Positions 24,520 through 32,650 of a stretch of 39,544 bases of DNA are shown in pieces. The translations under genes and the position numbers were made by a program. The notes under the pieces are model-generated. The model was not told where the DNA came from and did no database searches. It saw only the letters and a program-made list of their open reading frames with translations. The DNA is from Oscillospiraceae bacterium (GTDB lineage: Bacteria > Bacillota > Clostridia > Oscillospirales > Acutalibacteraceae), in assembly GCA_022508845.1 (NCBI GenBank), contig JAFLUL010000010.1, positions 1 to 39,544 of the forward strand. The letters run 5' to 3'. Numbering within the stretch: the first letter of the stretch is position 1; each line of letters starts with the position of its first letter.

Positions 24520-25334
24520 TGAAAGATATTTTTACCGCTCCGTTTGTTAAGGAAATGGAGGCAACAACAGCCAATATGTACCGCCTCGGCTGGGATGAGA
24601 GAAACGGCGGCAACATAAGCTATATGCTCGATGAAAAAGAAGTTGCCGAGTATCTTGACCTCAGCAAGGTTATAAGGACTATTCCAACGGGCTTTAACGC
24701 AAAAGAGCTTATCGGCAAAATTTTTATTGTTACCGGAACAGGAAAATATTTCAAAAATGTTGAAAACGACCCCGAGAATAATCTCGGAATTATCCGTATA
24801 GCTGAGGACGGCGAGACTGCAGAGCTTTTATGGGGCTATAAGGACGGAGGAAAATTCACTTCCGAGCTTCCTGCGCACCTTATGAGCCATTTGGAACGTC
24901 TTAAAATAGACCCCGCAAACCGAGTTATTATGCATTGCCACCCCGACTACACCCTTGCATTAACCCAGGCTCACGAAATGACCGAAAAAGCCCTTACAAG
25001 AACTCTCTGGCAGGTTATGACCGAGAGCATAGTTGTTTTCCCAGAGGGCGTTGGAGTTTTGCCGTGGATGGTGTGCGGAACAAATGATATAGGCATGGCA
25101 ACCGCCGAAAAAATGAAGCAGTACCGACTGGTTGTTTGGACGCTGCACGGAATTTACGGCTGCGGCAAGGATATGGACGAGGCCTTCGGTCTTATTGAAA
25201 CTGTTGAAAAGGCTGCAAAGATGTTCCTTCTCGCCTCCCACATGCCGCAGATAAACCGCATAAGCGATGAAGAGCTGAAGGCAGTTGCCGAACGCTTTAA
25301 CGTTAACTACAGAAAAGATTTTCTTGAGATATAA
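24516..25334 (+). CDS. rhaD: Rhamnulose-1-phosphate aldolase RhaD
   Basis: A 272-residue class II aldolase that splits L-rhamnulose 1-phosphate into dihydroxyacetone phosphate and L-lactaldehyde. The zinc ligands His140, His142 (MHCHPDY) and His211 (TLHGIYG) and catalytic Glu117 (FTSELPAH) fall at nearly the same positions as in the E. coli enzyme. NGGNISY near residue 31 is the phosphate-binding segment. No lactaldehyde reductase (fucO) or rhamnose transporter follows in this window. Confidence 0.95.
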   Translation: MMKDIFTAPFVKEMEATTANMYRLGWDERNGGNISYMLDEKEVAEYLDLSKVIRTIPTGFNAKELIGKIFIVTGTGKYFKNVENDPENNLGIIRIAEDGETAELLWGYKDGGKFTSELPAHLMSHLERLKIDPANRVIMHCHPDYTLALTQAHEMTEKALTRTLWQVMTESIVVFPEGVGVLPWMVCGTNDIGMATAEKMKQYRLVVWTLHGIYGCGKDMDEAFGLIETVEKAAKMFLLASHMPQINRISDEELKAVAERFNVNYRKDFLEI

Positions 25335-25345
25335 ATAATTAAAAC

Positions 25346-25373
25346 GCCGTCCGATCGCACAAAACCGGACGGC
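25346..25373. terminator. Bidirectional hairpin between rhaD and the TetR gene
   Basis: GCCGTCCG (25346-25353) pairs perfectly with CGGACGGC (25366-25373) around a 12-nt loop. The minus-strand flank (GTTTTAATTATTT) is the better U tract, so it mainly serves the TetR gene. Confidence 0.7.
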
Positions 25374-25399
25374 ATTAATATTTATGTTATAACCGCATT

Positions 25400-25990
25400 T
25401 CATTTCTCGCTGCCGCGTATCATTCCCGATATGCCGCCGGAGGAAATGCGGTTTATCATTTGCGCTATCTCCGCCGGAGGCATCATCATATCCTCTGCCG
25501 TCCATCTTCTGAGAATGGCGATGCTCCCGTTTACAATAAAAGTAAAGAGCATCTCCATATCTTCCTCCGTCATCCCGATGCCGCTTTTTTTCCACGAACT
25601 TACAACCGGAGCCTTGCCCATTGATATAACATTTTGAAGAAATGCCGGGTCGCCGTTTTCGGAAAGGAGAATTTTGCAAAAATCTTTTTTATCGTAAATT
25701 ATTCGGCAAAGCTCATCCAGCAGTGCATCCGAATTCGTTTCGGAGAGCTTTTTATCGAGCGATGCTATTATTTCATTTGAAAATTCCTCCTCTATCTCCA
25801 GCAAAACATCTCTCGGAGAATAATAATGAGTGTAAAACGTGTTTCTGTTTATCCCCGCGTGGCGGCACAGCTCCGTGGGGTTTATTTTATCAACGGGCTT
25901 TTCCTTCATAAGCTCCAAAAGACTTTCCTTGAGAAACATCTTGGTGTAAAGAACTCTTCTGTCGGTCTTTGTTTCGTTTTTTTTAACCAT
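25400..25990 (-). CDS. TetR/AcrR-family transcriptional regulator
   Basis: A 196-residue regulator. The helix-turn-helix lies at about residues 35-58 (INPTELCRHAGINRNTFYTHY), and the ligand domain looks like the TetR_C_8/DhaS-type C terminus. AGGAGG sits 7 nt before ATG. It is divergent from two SDR genes across a 227-bp region that holds a TACAAATTGTA palindrome over their promoter, so it probably represses them and itself. The inducing ligand would be a substrate or product of the SDRs; this is inferred from position only. Confidence 0.88.
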   Translation of the reverse strand: MVKKNETKTDRRVLYTKMFLKESLLELMKEKPVDKINPTELCRHAGINRNTFYTHYYSPRDVLLEIEEEFSNEIIASLDKKLSETNSDALLDELCRIIYDKKDFCKILLSENGDPAFLQNVISMGKAPVVSSWKKSGIGMTEEDMEMLFTFIVNGSIAILRRWTAEDMMMPPAEIAQMINRISSGGISGMIRGSEK

Positions 25991-26021
25991 ATTTTAACCT
26001 CCTGTAAAATAAGATTTAAGC

Positions 26022-26146
26022 GATTGTAACTATCGAACTCTTCATTTTTATTGTGTTAAAAAGCGGTGCGCCACCCCTGAAAACCGTTCGGGAAACACAC
26101 AAAACACTGCGCTTGTGTTCGCTTACAATCAGAAAGATATCGAACT
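26022..26146. repeat. Paired short repeats between TetR and SDR genes
   Basis: GATTGTAA (26022-26029) faces TTACAATC (26123-26130). TATCGAACT is repeated directly at 26031-26039 and 26138-26146, so each end of the region carries the same two words. They may be secondary regulator sites. Nothing else is recognised in this gap. Confidence 0.45.
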
Positions 26147-26151
26147 GCCTG

Positions 26152-26191
26152 TTGATTATTTTACCGTTTTATCAGTATAATACAAATTGTA
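26152..26191 (+). promoter_or_regulatory. Promoter with overlapping palindromic operator
   Basis: -35 TTGATT (26152-26157), an 18-nt spacer, and -10 TATAAT (26176-26181). The 11-bp palindrome TACAAATTGTA (26181-26191) shares a base with the -10 box. This is the typical place for a TetR-family operator. Confidence 0.6.
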
Positions 26192-26217
26192 AAAAAAGTC
26201 AATCAAGGAGAAAAAGT

Positions 26218-27213
26218 ATGTCTGAAAGATTAAGCGTTATAACAGGCGGCACAGGCTATGTTGGGCTTGCTCTGGTAAAATATCTTGTCCAAAAGGGCGA
26301 GAAGGTTCGCCTGCTGCTTTTGGAGGATCATAAGTGTCTTGACGGCATTGAATGCGAAAAAATATACGGAAATATATGCAACCCGGAGGATCTCAAAAAA
26401 GCTTTTGAAGGGGCGGACACGGTCTATCACATCGCAGGCGTTGTTGATATATCGGGCAAAAAAGAAAAGCTTATGTGGAACGTAAATGTTTACGGCACGA
26501 AAAATGTTGTTGAGTGCTGCAAAGAACAGGGAGTTAAAAATCTTATCTACGTTTCGTCGATAGACACCTATCCCGATAAATTCTCAACCGGAGTTATAAG
26601 CGAAAGAAGCCGCTACAGCGAGGTTGGACTCCACAGCCCATATGCAATAACAAAGGCTCTCGCAACGCAAATTGTTCTTGACGCAAAAGACGACCTAAAG
26701 GTTTGCTGCGTTCAGCCGACGGGCGTTATAGGCCCCGACGACTATATGGGTTCAAGCGTAGGAGCCATGGTGGATTTGTTTATAAAAGGGCTCTTCCCCG
26801 TTTCAATGAATTTCGGAGAATATAATTTTGTTGACGCAAGAGATATGGCAGTTGCAATGCGCAACGCTGTTGATAAGGGAAGAAGCGGAGAATGCTATAT
26901 TTTGGGCGGCTACAGAGTTACCGTTGATGAGCTTATGGGCTATATGGCAAAAACGCTCGGCAAAAGAAAGCCTAAGATAAAGATTTCAAAAAAGCTGATA
27001 CTTCCCTTTGTTCCGCTTGTTTCAAAGGCTATGGATATTGCAAAACTCCCGCCTATGCTCAATGCTTTCTCGCTTAGCAAGCTTGAAGAAAACTGCAACT
27101 TCTCAAACGAAAAGGCAAAAAATGAGATAGGCTTCTCGCCCCGTCCCGTTGAAGATACCATAAGGGACACCGTTTTATGGCACAAGAAAAAGCTTGAAGG
27201 AGGACTTGCCTGA
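26218..27213 (+). CDS. Extended SDR, NAD-dependent epimerase/3beta-HSD-like
   Basis: A 331-residue extended SDR. TGGTGYVG (residues 9-16) is the cofactor loop, VYHIAGVV the middle motif, and YVSSIDTY with YAITK the catalytic Ser/Tyr/Lys. ILGGYRVTVDEL and a C-terminal basic helix follow. It resembles 3beta-hydroxysteroid dehydrogenase/dihydroflavonol reductase-type proteins more than sugar epimerases, but the substrate is not known. ATG 26218 has AAGGAG 7 nt upstream; a frame extending back to 26053 would cross the promoter. It is coupled to a second SDR and probably controlled by the TetR protein. Confidence 0.85.
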   Translation: MSERLSVITGGTGYVGLALVKYLVQKGEKVRLLLLEDHKCLDGIECEKIYGNICNPEDLKKAFEGADTVYHIAGVVDISGKKEKLMWNVNVYGTKNVVECCKEQGVKNLIYVSSIDTYPDKFSTGVISERSRYSEVGLHSPYAITKALATQIVLDAKDDLKVCCVQPTGVIGPDDYMGSSVGAMVDLFIKGLFPVSMNFGEYNFVDARDMAVAMRNAVDKGRSGECYILGGYRVTVDELMGYMAKTLGKRKPKIKISKKLILPFVPLVSKAMDIAKLPPMLNAFSLSKLEENCNFSNEKAKNEIGFSPRPVEDTIRDTVLWHKKKLEGGLA

Positions 27214-27214
27214 T

Positions 27215-28030
27215 ATGAAATACGTTTTATTTACCGGTGCAACCGGCGACCTCGGCAAATGCTGCATTGAAAATATCGTAAAGCTCGGAGATTGGACTGT
27301 TTTTGCCGGAGGCACAAACAAAACAAGACTTGAAGAGCTTGGAAGGATCAATAATGTTATTCCCGTTGAGCTGGACGTTACAAGCGAGGAAAGCATTGAA
27401 AACGTTTATAAAACCGTTAGAGAACATACCTACACTCTTGACGCAATTGTGAATTTTGCGGGAATAAACGTGTTCACCTCCATGGTGGAGGGAGACTGCG
27501 TTGAGGCGATAGAAAGATCATTAAATATCAACGTTATGGGTATGGTGCGTGTAAACAAGCGCTTTTTCGAGATGGTACGCATAGGCCACGGGCGCATAAT
27601 AAACTGCTCGTCCGAGAGCGGCTGGATGACGCCCCAGCCCTTCAACGGCCCGTATACAATGACTAAATATGCCGTTGAAGCATATAACGATTCACTTCGC
27701 CGTGAGCTTATGTATTTGAACATTCCGGTTATAAAAATTCAGCCCGGATCGTTCAAAACCCAGCTCACCGATAAAATTTACCGTGATTTTGACAAGGTTA
27801 TTGAAACCACGAACTATTATAAAAAAGTGCTCACCACAATGAAACCGATGATGACAATGGAGCTCGGGCTCGACCATGATCCGAACAAGCTTGCAAAAAA
27901 GGTAATTTTGGCTCTCACAAGCAAGCTGCCGCGAACAAAATATAAGGTGTGTACAGGAAAGCTGCTGATGACGCTTGAATTTTTACCCGATAAGGTAGTT
28001 GATATAGCGTATAAGGCGATAGTGAGATAA
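27215..28030 (+). CDS. Classical SDR oxidoreductase
   Basis: A 271-residue SDR. TGATGDLG (residues 8-15) binds cofactor. NFAGI, INCSSESGW and YTMTK give the Asn/Ser/Tyr/Lys tetrad. The C-terminal third is long and helical, ending with KYKVCTGKLLMTLEFLPDKV, as in retinol dehydrogenase/11beta-HSD-like enzymes acting on lipophilic substrates. ATG 27215 lies 1 bp after the previous stop, with AAGGAGG at 27197-27203. The two SDRs may carry out successive oxidations or reductions on one molecule. Confidence 0.85.
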   Translation: MKYVLFTGATGDLGKCCIENIVKLGDWTVFAGGTNKTRLEELGRINNVIPVELDVTSEESIENVYKTVREHTYTLDAIVNFAGINVFTSMVEGDCVEAIERSLNINVMGMVRVNKRFFEMVRIGHGRIINCSSESGWMTPQPFNGPYTMTKYAVEAYNDSLRRELMYLNIPVIKIQPGSFKTQLTDKIYRDFDKVIETTNYYKKVLTTMKPMMTMELGLDHDPNKLAKKVILALTSKLPRTKYKVCTGKLLMTLEFLPDKVVDIAYKAIVR

Positions 28031-28048
28031 AAATCAAAGACATTTTAC

Positions 28049-28146
28049 AGAGTTTAGATATTAGAGTTCAGAGTTTAGTTTAGGAATAATATATTGCTGA
28101 CAGCAGATTCCTTTATCTAATCTCTTAACTCCAAGCTCTAAACTCT
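28049..28146. repeat. Imperfect palindromic element (MITE-like or large hairpin)
   Basis: The left arm 28049-28087 begins AGAGTTTAGA and holds GAGTT, AGAG, TTAG and GGAAT. The right arm 28107-28146 is its inverted copy with about 32 of 40 positions matching. The loop is 19 nt. It lies 18 bp after the SDR operon and could end transcription as a hairpin. It is unrelated in sequence to the element at 163-308. Confidence 0.55.
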
Positions 28147-28164
28147 TTTATTATTAAAATATGC

Positions 28165-28193
28165 TTGAATAACAACCATCAAAGCTGTATAAT
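28165..28193 (+). promoter_or_regulatory. Sigma-A promoter for the ThuA-like operon
   Basis: -35 TTGAAT (28165-28170), a 17-nt spacer, and -10 TATAAT (28188-28193). Confidence 0.75.
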
Positions 28194-28207
28194 AAAGTTA
28201 ACTTTAT
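28192..28207 (+). promoter_or_regulatory. Perfect 16-bp palindrome at the transcription start
   Basis: ATAAAGTTAACTTTAT is fully self-complementary. It begins inside the -10 box and covers the expected transcription start. This is the expected site for a repressor operator. Confidence 0.6.
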
Positions 28208-28223
28208 AAAGGAGACCGAAAAA

Positions 28224-28937
28224 ATGATTCGCGTTACTGTTTTTAATGAATATAAACACGAAAAAGAGGACGGCGAAGTTAAGGCTATTTATCCCGAAGG
28301 CATACACACCGCAATAAAAAACGCCATTGAGGACGAAGAGATAAGCGTTAACACCGTAACTCTGGACGATCCCGAATGCGGACTTACAAAAGAAGCGTTA
28401 AACAACACCGACGTGCTTCTATGGTGGGGGCATATGGCGCATCATTTGGTGTCCGATGAGGTAGCCGAAAGAGTGCGCGATGCCGTTCAGGAGGGAATGG
28501 GCGCGGTGTTTCTTCATTCAGGACACCATTCAAAGCCTTTCAGGCTGCTGATGGGAACCTCCTGCAACCTAACCTGGCGGGAGGACGGCGATTATGAGCT
28601 TGTTTGGGTTACGAAGCCATCTCATCCGATTGCCGAGGGCATAGGCAGATTTATTAAACTCGAACACGAAGAGACCTACGGCGAGCCTTTTGCAGTACCC
28701 GAACCCGAAGAGACTGTTTTTATCGGGAGCTTTGAGGGCGGAGAGGTTTTCAGAGCGGGCTGCTGCTGGAAGAGAGAAAACGGAAAAATTTTCTATTTTC
28801 AGCCGGGGCATGAGAGCTTTCCAACCTACTATAATCCCGATGTAATAAGAGTTCTGAAAAACGCGGTGCACTGGGCAAATCCGACATACAGAACAAAAAT
28901 AACCTGCCCGCATGTTAAAAAACCGCTTGATATATAA
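28224..28937 (+). CDS. ThuA-like (trehalose utilisation) domain protein
   Basis: A 237-residue ThuA-domain protein with a class I glutamine amidotransferase-like fold. VTVFNEYKHE at the start, DVLLWWGHMAHH, FLHSGHHSKPF, WVTKPSHPIAEGI and IFYFQPGHESFPTYY are typical. ThuA proteins help convert disaccharides to 3-keto forms, probably as 3-ketoglycoside hydrolases or partners. AAGGAG is 8 nt before ATG. The next gene, a sugar isomerase-like protein 12 bp later, is a usual companion in such pathways. Confidence 0.88.
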   Translation: MIRVTVFNEYKHEKEDGEVKAIYPEGIHTAIKNAIEDEEISVNTVTLDDPECGLTKEALNNTDVLLWWGHMAHHLVSDEVAERVRDAVQEGMGAVFLHSGHHSKPFRLLMGTSCNLTWREDGDYELVWVTKPSHPIAEGIGRFIKLEHEETYGEPFAVPEPEETVFIGSFEGGEVFRAGCCWKRENGKIFYFQPGHESFPTYYNPDVIRVLKNAVHWANPTYRTKITCPHVKKPLDI

Positions 28938-28949
28938 GGAGAGAAAAAA

Positions 28950-29768
28950 ATGAAAAAATTTCCGATAGCATTACAGCTTTATTCCGTCAGAGACGATATG
29001 GAAAAGGATTTTGAGGGTACGCTCAAAAAGGTTAAGGCTTTAGGCTATGACGGCGTTGAATTTGCCGGACTTTTCGGCAAGAGCGCAGCAGAGGTTAAAA
29101 AAATGTGCGCCGAAATAGGTCTTATACCCATCTCTGCTCACGTTCCGTTTGCCGATATGATGGCAGATATGTCGGTTATTGACGACTATGCCGAAATCGG
29201 CTGCGAGGCAGTTGTTATACCCTATCTCACCGAGGAATACCGTCCCGGCAACGAGCGCTTTAATGAAGTTATTGAGGGCGCTAAAAAGCTCGGCGAAAAG
29301 GCAAACAGCCTTAATATGATCCTTGCCTATCACAACCATGATTTTGAGTTTACAAAGCTCGGAGAGGACTATGCAATAGACATACTCTACCGTGAAGTCC
29401 CCGCTTCCCTTTTACAGGCGGAATTTGATTCCTGCTGGGTGAGCGTTGGCGGAGAAAACCCCGCCGAATACGTAACAAAATACGCCGGCAGGGTCAATAT
29501 ACTTCATCTTAAGGATTATTCGGGAAGCAAGAGCGAGAATATGTATGCCCTTATCGGCTTAGACGAAAACGAAGAAAAAGAAACAAAGGGCGATTTTGAG
29601 TTCAGACCCGTCGGTTCGGGCAAGGTGAACTTCCCCGAGCTGCTCTCAGCCGCAGAAAAAGCGGGAACAAAATGGGTCGTTGTTGAACAGGACGAACCCA
29701 GCATGGGACTTACTCCCATTCAGTGCGCCGACAAGAGCATAAACTATCTTAAAACGATCATAGGCTAA
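28950..29768 (+). CDS. Sugar phosphate isomerase/epimerase (xylose isomerase-like TIM barrel)
   Basis: A 272-residue AP endonuclease 2/xylose isomerase-like barrel. It begins PIALQLYSVRDDM and has GYDGVEFAG, LAYHNHDFEF, AEFDSCWV, ILHLKDY and a late VEQDEPS, the usual order of metal-binding Glu/Asp/His residues. Together with the ThuA-like protein it probably handles an oxidised or 3-keto sugar. The usual third member, a Gfo/Idh/MocA oxidoreductase, is absent here. AAGGAGAG precedes ATG 28950. Confidence 0.87.
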   Translation: MKKFPIALQLYSVRDDMEKDFEGTLKKVKALGYDGVEFAGLFGKSAAEVKKMCAEIGLIPISAHVPFADMMADMSVIDDYAEIGCEAVVIPYLTEEYRPGNERFNEVIEGAKKLGEKANSLNMILAYHNHDFEFTKLGEDYAIDILYREVPASLLQAEFDSCWVSVGGENPAEYVTKYAGRVNILHLKDYSGSKSENMYALIGLDENEEKETKGDFEFRPVGSGKVNFPELLSAAEKAGTKWVVVEQDEPSMGLTPIQCADKSINYLKTIIG

Positions 29769-29828
29769 GTAATATTATTTTATAAAAAAGCGAGCGGCAA
29801 CAATACTTGGTGAGGTAATGCGATTTTT

Positions 29829-30464
29829 ATGAAAAAAGCAGTAAAGATAATTGTTTTTATTATCATCAATATTATACCGATTTCGGTATTTGGCTTTTTT
29901 AAAAATCAAAAGACCGCCTGTGCCATTATTTTGGTGTATTCCATGGCCCTTGTATGTTTTAATATAGCTGCACATATTATTGAAAAATTACATAGTTATC
30001 AATATTTTTCTTTACCGGTCGGACTCGTAATATTATTCATAGCAAGCGGATATAAAAGAACGTTATGCGGGAATTTGTATTTCCTGCCGATAATACTGAT
30101 AATTACATCAATTATCATTTTAAGCACATATTTTCTCAGCAAAAAAACTTTGACGCTTTCTAAATGTGCGCTTTTATTTGTTTGCATTTTTATAATATTA
30201 ACCGAGCAAACTCTATATTTAAATGAATCATTTGATACAAGTGAAGTTGTTCCGATCAGAGCATCGGTAGTTGAAAAGTATGCTAACGGCAATTGGTGCG
30301 GCGGCTTCTCTTTTTCATCATTTGATGTTCAAACAGATACTATGGGTGTTGTTCGTGTTTTTGCTCCCGGTGAAATAAACAAGAATACCGATATAGGTGA
30401 TTTCGTTGAACTGAGTGTAAGAAATGGTTTTTTAGGGATAAAATACTGCTATTTGGATAAATAA
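29829..30464 (+). CDS. Hypothetical membrane protein with atypical composition
   Basis: A 211-residue protein with about five TM segments in the first 130 residues, then a hydrophilic extracytoplasmic C-terminal domain of about 75 residues with beta-type alternation (VVRVFAPGEIN, then DFVELSVRNG). No family is recognised. Its codon use is more AT-rich than that of the neighbours, and the ribosome site (GAGG, about 14 nt upstream) is weak. Both suggest recent acquisition or low expression. It stands alone, with no visible terminator before the convergent esterase gene. Confidence 0.65.
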   Translation: MKKAVKIIVFIIINIIPISVFGFFKNQKTACAIILVYSMALVCFNIAAHIIEKLHSYQYFSLPVGLVILFIASGYKRTLCGNLYFLPIILIITSIIILSTYFLSKKTLTLSKCALLFVCIFIILTEQTLYLNESFDTSEVVPIRASVVEKYANGNWCGGFSFSSFDVQTDTMGVVRVFAPGEINKNTDIGDFVELSVRNGFLGIKYCYLDK

Positions 30465-30526
30465 TCAAAAAAAGTCTGTGATTTTCCCAACACCTAAACT
30501 CTAAAAACCAAAGTCGGTAATAAATA

Positions 30527-31357
30527 TTAGAATATAAGCTTAAGCCATTTTTTAACGGCGGGCAGCCATGCGCTAACATGGGCGGTGTTTTGGTCCGTAT
30601 TGTCAAGCGTTTGGTTGTCGGAAGTTGCAAGACCGTGATTCCCGTGGGGGTAGATATGTACCTCAACGGGAATTTTATATTTTGTTAAAGCCTCGGCATA
30701 GAGCAGAGTGTTTATAACAGGCACTGCGCTGTCATCGGAGGTGTGCCACAAAAATGCGGGCGGCGTTGTGCTTTTAACAAGCCTGTCGCACGAAAAAACT
30801 TTAAGCTCTTCTTCGGTTTCGGGATAGTGTCCCAAAAGATTTTGGAAGCTGCCCATATGGGCTTTTTCGGGGTCGGCAGTTATAACAGGATAGCATAAAA
30901 CCGATGCGTTTACGCTCTTGCTCTCGGGGAATACTTTTCGCACCTCGGCGCAGTCAAATGCGGTGGAATAGTGCGCTGCAAGGTGTCCGCCGGCAGAAAA
31001 GCCCATAATGGCAATTTTATTTATATCGCAGTTCCATTCTTCGCTGTTTTTATAAATAAGCTCTACAGCAGCCGCAACCTCTGTTATTTGAGTTGGGAAA
31101 CGGTGGGGCGCAACGGAATAATAGAGCACAAACACGTTATACCCCTCGGGAAGAAAATGCAGGGCTATCGGCTCTGCCTCACGCTGGGAACACATACCGT
31201 AGCCTCCGCCGGGGCATATGAGCATGCATGGGCGCTTTTGCTGTTCGCGGTGCATTTCCGTCATATTATAAGGAAAATACATATCCAATACAGGATCAGC
31301 TCCGTTTGACGAGAGCTGCTCAAAGCATTCATTGAGCCTTATTCTTTCAAAACGCAT
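30527..31357 (-). CDS. Alpha/beta hydrolase, BD-FAE/acetyl-xylan-esterase-like
   Basis: A 276-residue cytoplasmic esterase. ICPGGGY (residues 47-53) is the oxyanion loop and GFSAGG holds nucleophile Ser121. Asp209 (HTSDDSAVP) and His241 (YPHGNHGL) complete the triad. The layout fits the BD-FAE/Axe2-type esterases that remove acetyl or other acyl groups from sugars. It is the second gene after the aldo/keto reductase (13-bp gap), and GGAG precedes its ATG. Confidence 0.85.
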   Translation of the reverse strand: MRFERIRLNECFEQLSSNGADPVLDMYFPYNMTEMHREQQKRPCMLICPGGGYGMCSQREAEPIALHFLPEGYNVFVLYYSVAPHRFPTQITEVAAAVELIYKNSEEWNCDINKIAIMGFSAGGHLAAHYSTAFDCAEVRKVFPESKSVNASVLCYPVITADPEKAHMGSFQNLLGHYPETEEELKVFSCDRLVKSTTPPAFLWHTSDDSAVPVINTLLYAEALTKYKIPVEVHIYPHGNHGLATSDNQTLDNTDQNTAHVSAWLPAVKKWLKLIF

Positions 31358-31370
31358 ATTATTTTCTCCT

Positions 31371-32486
31371 TTATTCCAAAATTTCCGCGGCTGCTTTAAG
31401 CTGGGCAGTTATGTCTATATGCTGAGGACAAACGCCCTCACACCTGCGGCAGGTAATGCAGTCGGACGCTCTGCCCTTCCCCTGCGTTACTTCGGCTATG
31501 TTTTCGCGCGCGGCTTCGGTTTGGCCGTTTGAGAGGTGCATATTAAGAGCGGTGAAAATATCGGGTATCGGTATGTTCTTCGGGCAGCCTTCAATGCAAT
31601 AGCGGCAGGAGGTACACGGGACGGTTACAGATTTTCCGAAAATCTCCTGCGCAGAACGTATTATTTCCTGCTCCCGGGCGTTCAGCGGCTTAAAATCCTT
31701 CATATAAGAAATATTATCCTTAACCTGGTCGAGGTTTGACATACCCGAAAGCACCGTGATGATACCGTCAAGAGACGCGGCAAAGCGAATAGCCCACGAA
31801 GCGTAAGACATATCGGGCGAATAGTCGGAAAACAGTTTTTTAACCTCCTGAGGCGGATCAGCCAACTTACCGCCCTTAACGGGCTCCATAACAACAATAC
31901 TCTTATTATGCTTTCTTGCAACCTCATAGTTTCTGCGGGAAAGTATTTTTTTGTTTTCCCAGTCGGCATAATTTAGCTGAAGCTGAACAAAATCAACTTC
32001 CGGGTGTTCGGTTAAAACAGCATCGAGAAGTTCAGGGCCGTCGTGGAATGAAAAGCCGATATGCTTAATAAGCCCCTTTTGCTTTTGCTCCTCGGCAAAC
32101 TCCCATATATGCAGCTTTTCATATCTTTTATAGTTGCTCCGGAGAAGATTATGCAAAAGATAGTAGTCAAAATATTCCGCGCCGGTGCGCTTCAGGCTGG
32201 TAACAAACTCTGATTTTGCAGCCTTTTCGGTCATACCCGGAATGCCGGCGTTCAGCTTTGTTGCAAGAGTAAAGCTCTCGCGCGGATAACGGCTGACAAG
32301 CGCTTTTCCCGTTGCTTCCTCGCTCCCGGGATATATAAACGCGGTATCAAAATAGGTAAACCCCGCCTCCATAAATAAGTCTACCATCGCCTTGGTCTGC
32401 TCTATATCAATGGCCAACATCTTTCTCGGCAGACGCATCATACCAAATCCGAGCTTTGGGGTATCCTTTCCGAAATAATCCGACAT
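31371..32486 (-). CDS. Aldo/keto reductase with C-terminal [4Fe-4S] ferredoxin domain
   Basis: A 371-residue protein. The AKR barrel shows GFGMMRLP, YFDTAFIY (catalytic Asp and Tyr), TLATKL (Lys) and YYLLHN (His). The C terminus adds two cysteine clusters, CTSCRYCIEGCP and CITCRRCEGVCP, each with a CxxCxxCxxxCP spacing for one [4Fe-4S] centre. This AKR class is common in anaerobes, and its electron partner is likely ferredoxin. I chose ATG 32486 because GGAGG lies just upstream; a start at 32528 would overlap the promoter. Confidence 0.9.
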   Translation of the reverse strand: MSDYFGKDTPKLGFGMMRLPRKMLAIDIEQTKAMVDLFMEAGFTYFDTAFIYPGSEEATGKALVSRYPRESFTLATKLNAGIPGMTEKAAKSEFVTSLKRTGAEYFDYYLLHNLLRSNYKRYEKLHIWEFAEEQKQKGLIKHIGFSFHDGPELLDAVLTEHPEVDFVQLQLNYADWENKKILSRRNYEVARKHNKSIVVMEPVKGGKLADPPQEVKKLFSDYSPDMSYASWAIRFAASLDGIITVLSGMSNLDQVKDNISYMKDFKPLNAREQEIIRSAQEIFGKSVTVPCTSCRYCIEGCPKNIPIPDIFTALNMHLSNGQTEAARENIAEVTQGKGRASDCITCRRCEGVCPQHIDITAQLKAAAEILE

Positions 32487-32516
32487 ATTTTTTCCTCCGT
32501 ATTCAATAATAAATAC

Positions 32517-32545
32517 ATTATACAGCACTTAACTATAAATAGCAA
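32517..32545 (-). promoter_or_regulatory. Sigma-A promoter for the aldo/keto reductase operon
   Basis: On the minus strand: -35 TTGCTA (32545-32540), a 17-nt spacer, and -10 TATAAT (32522-32517). Confidence 0.72.
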
Positions 32546-32621
32546 ATATAATTTTTTTATATCTCATTGTGAAATAAATACAAAATTTTTTGAAAAACTT
32601 AAAAAATTTTATTAAAAACTG

Positions 32622-32650
32622 TTGACATTTTGTTTTTTAAATGCTAATAT
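32622..32650 (+). promoter_or_regulatory. Strong promoter of the putative long non-coding RNA
   Basis: -35 TTGACA (32622-32627), a 17-nt spacer, and -10 TAATAT (32645-32650) preceded by TGC, an extended -10. It is one of the best promoters in the window, yet no normal gene follows for 490 nt. Confidence 0.8.

Noticed and set aside
24960-25679. Minus-strand ORF of 239 residues across rhaD and the TetR gene
   Set aside because: It is antisense to rhaD and out of frame with the TetR gene on the same strand, and it spans the terminator between them.
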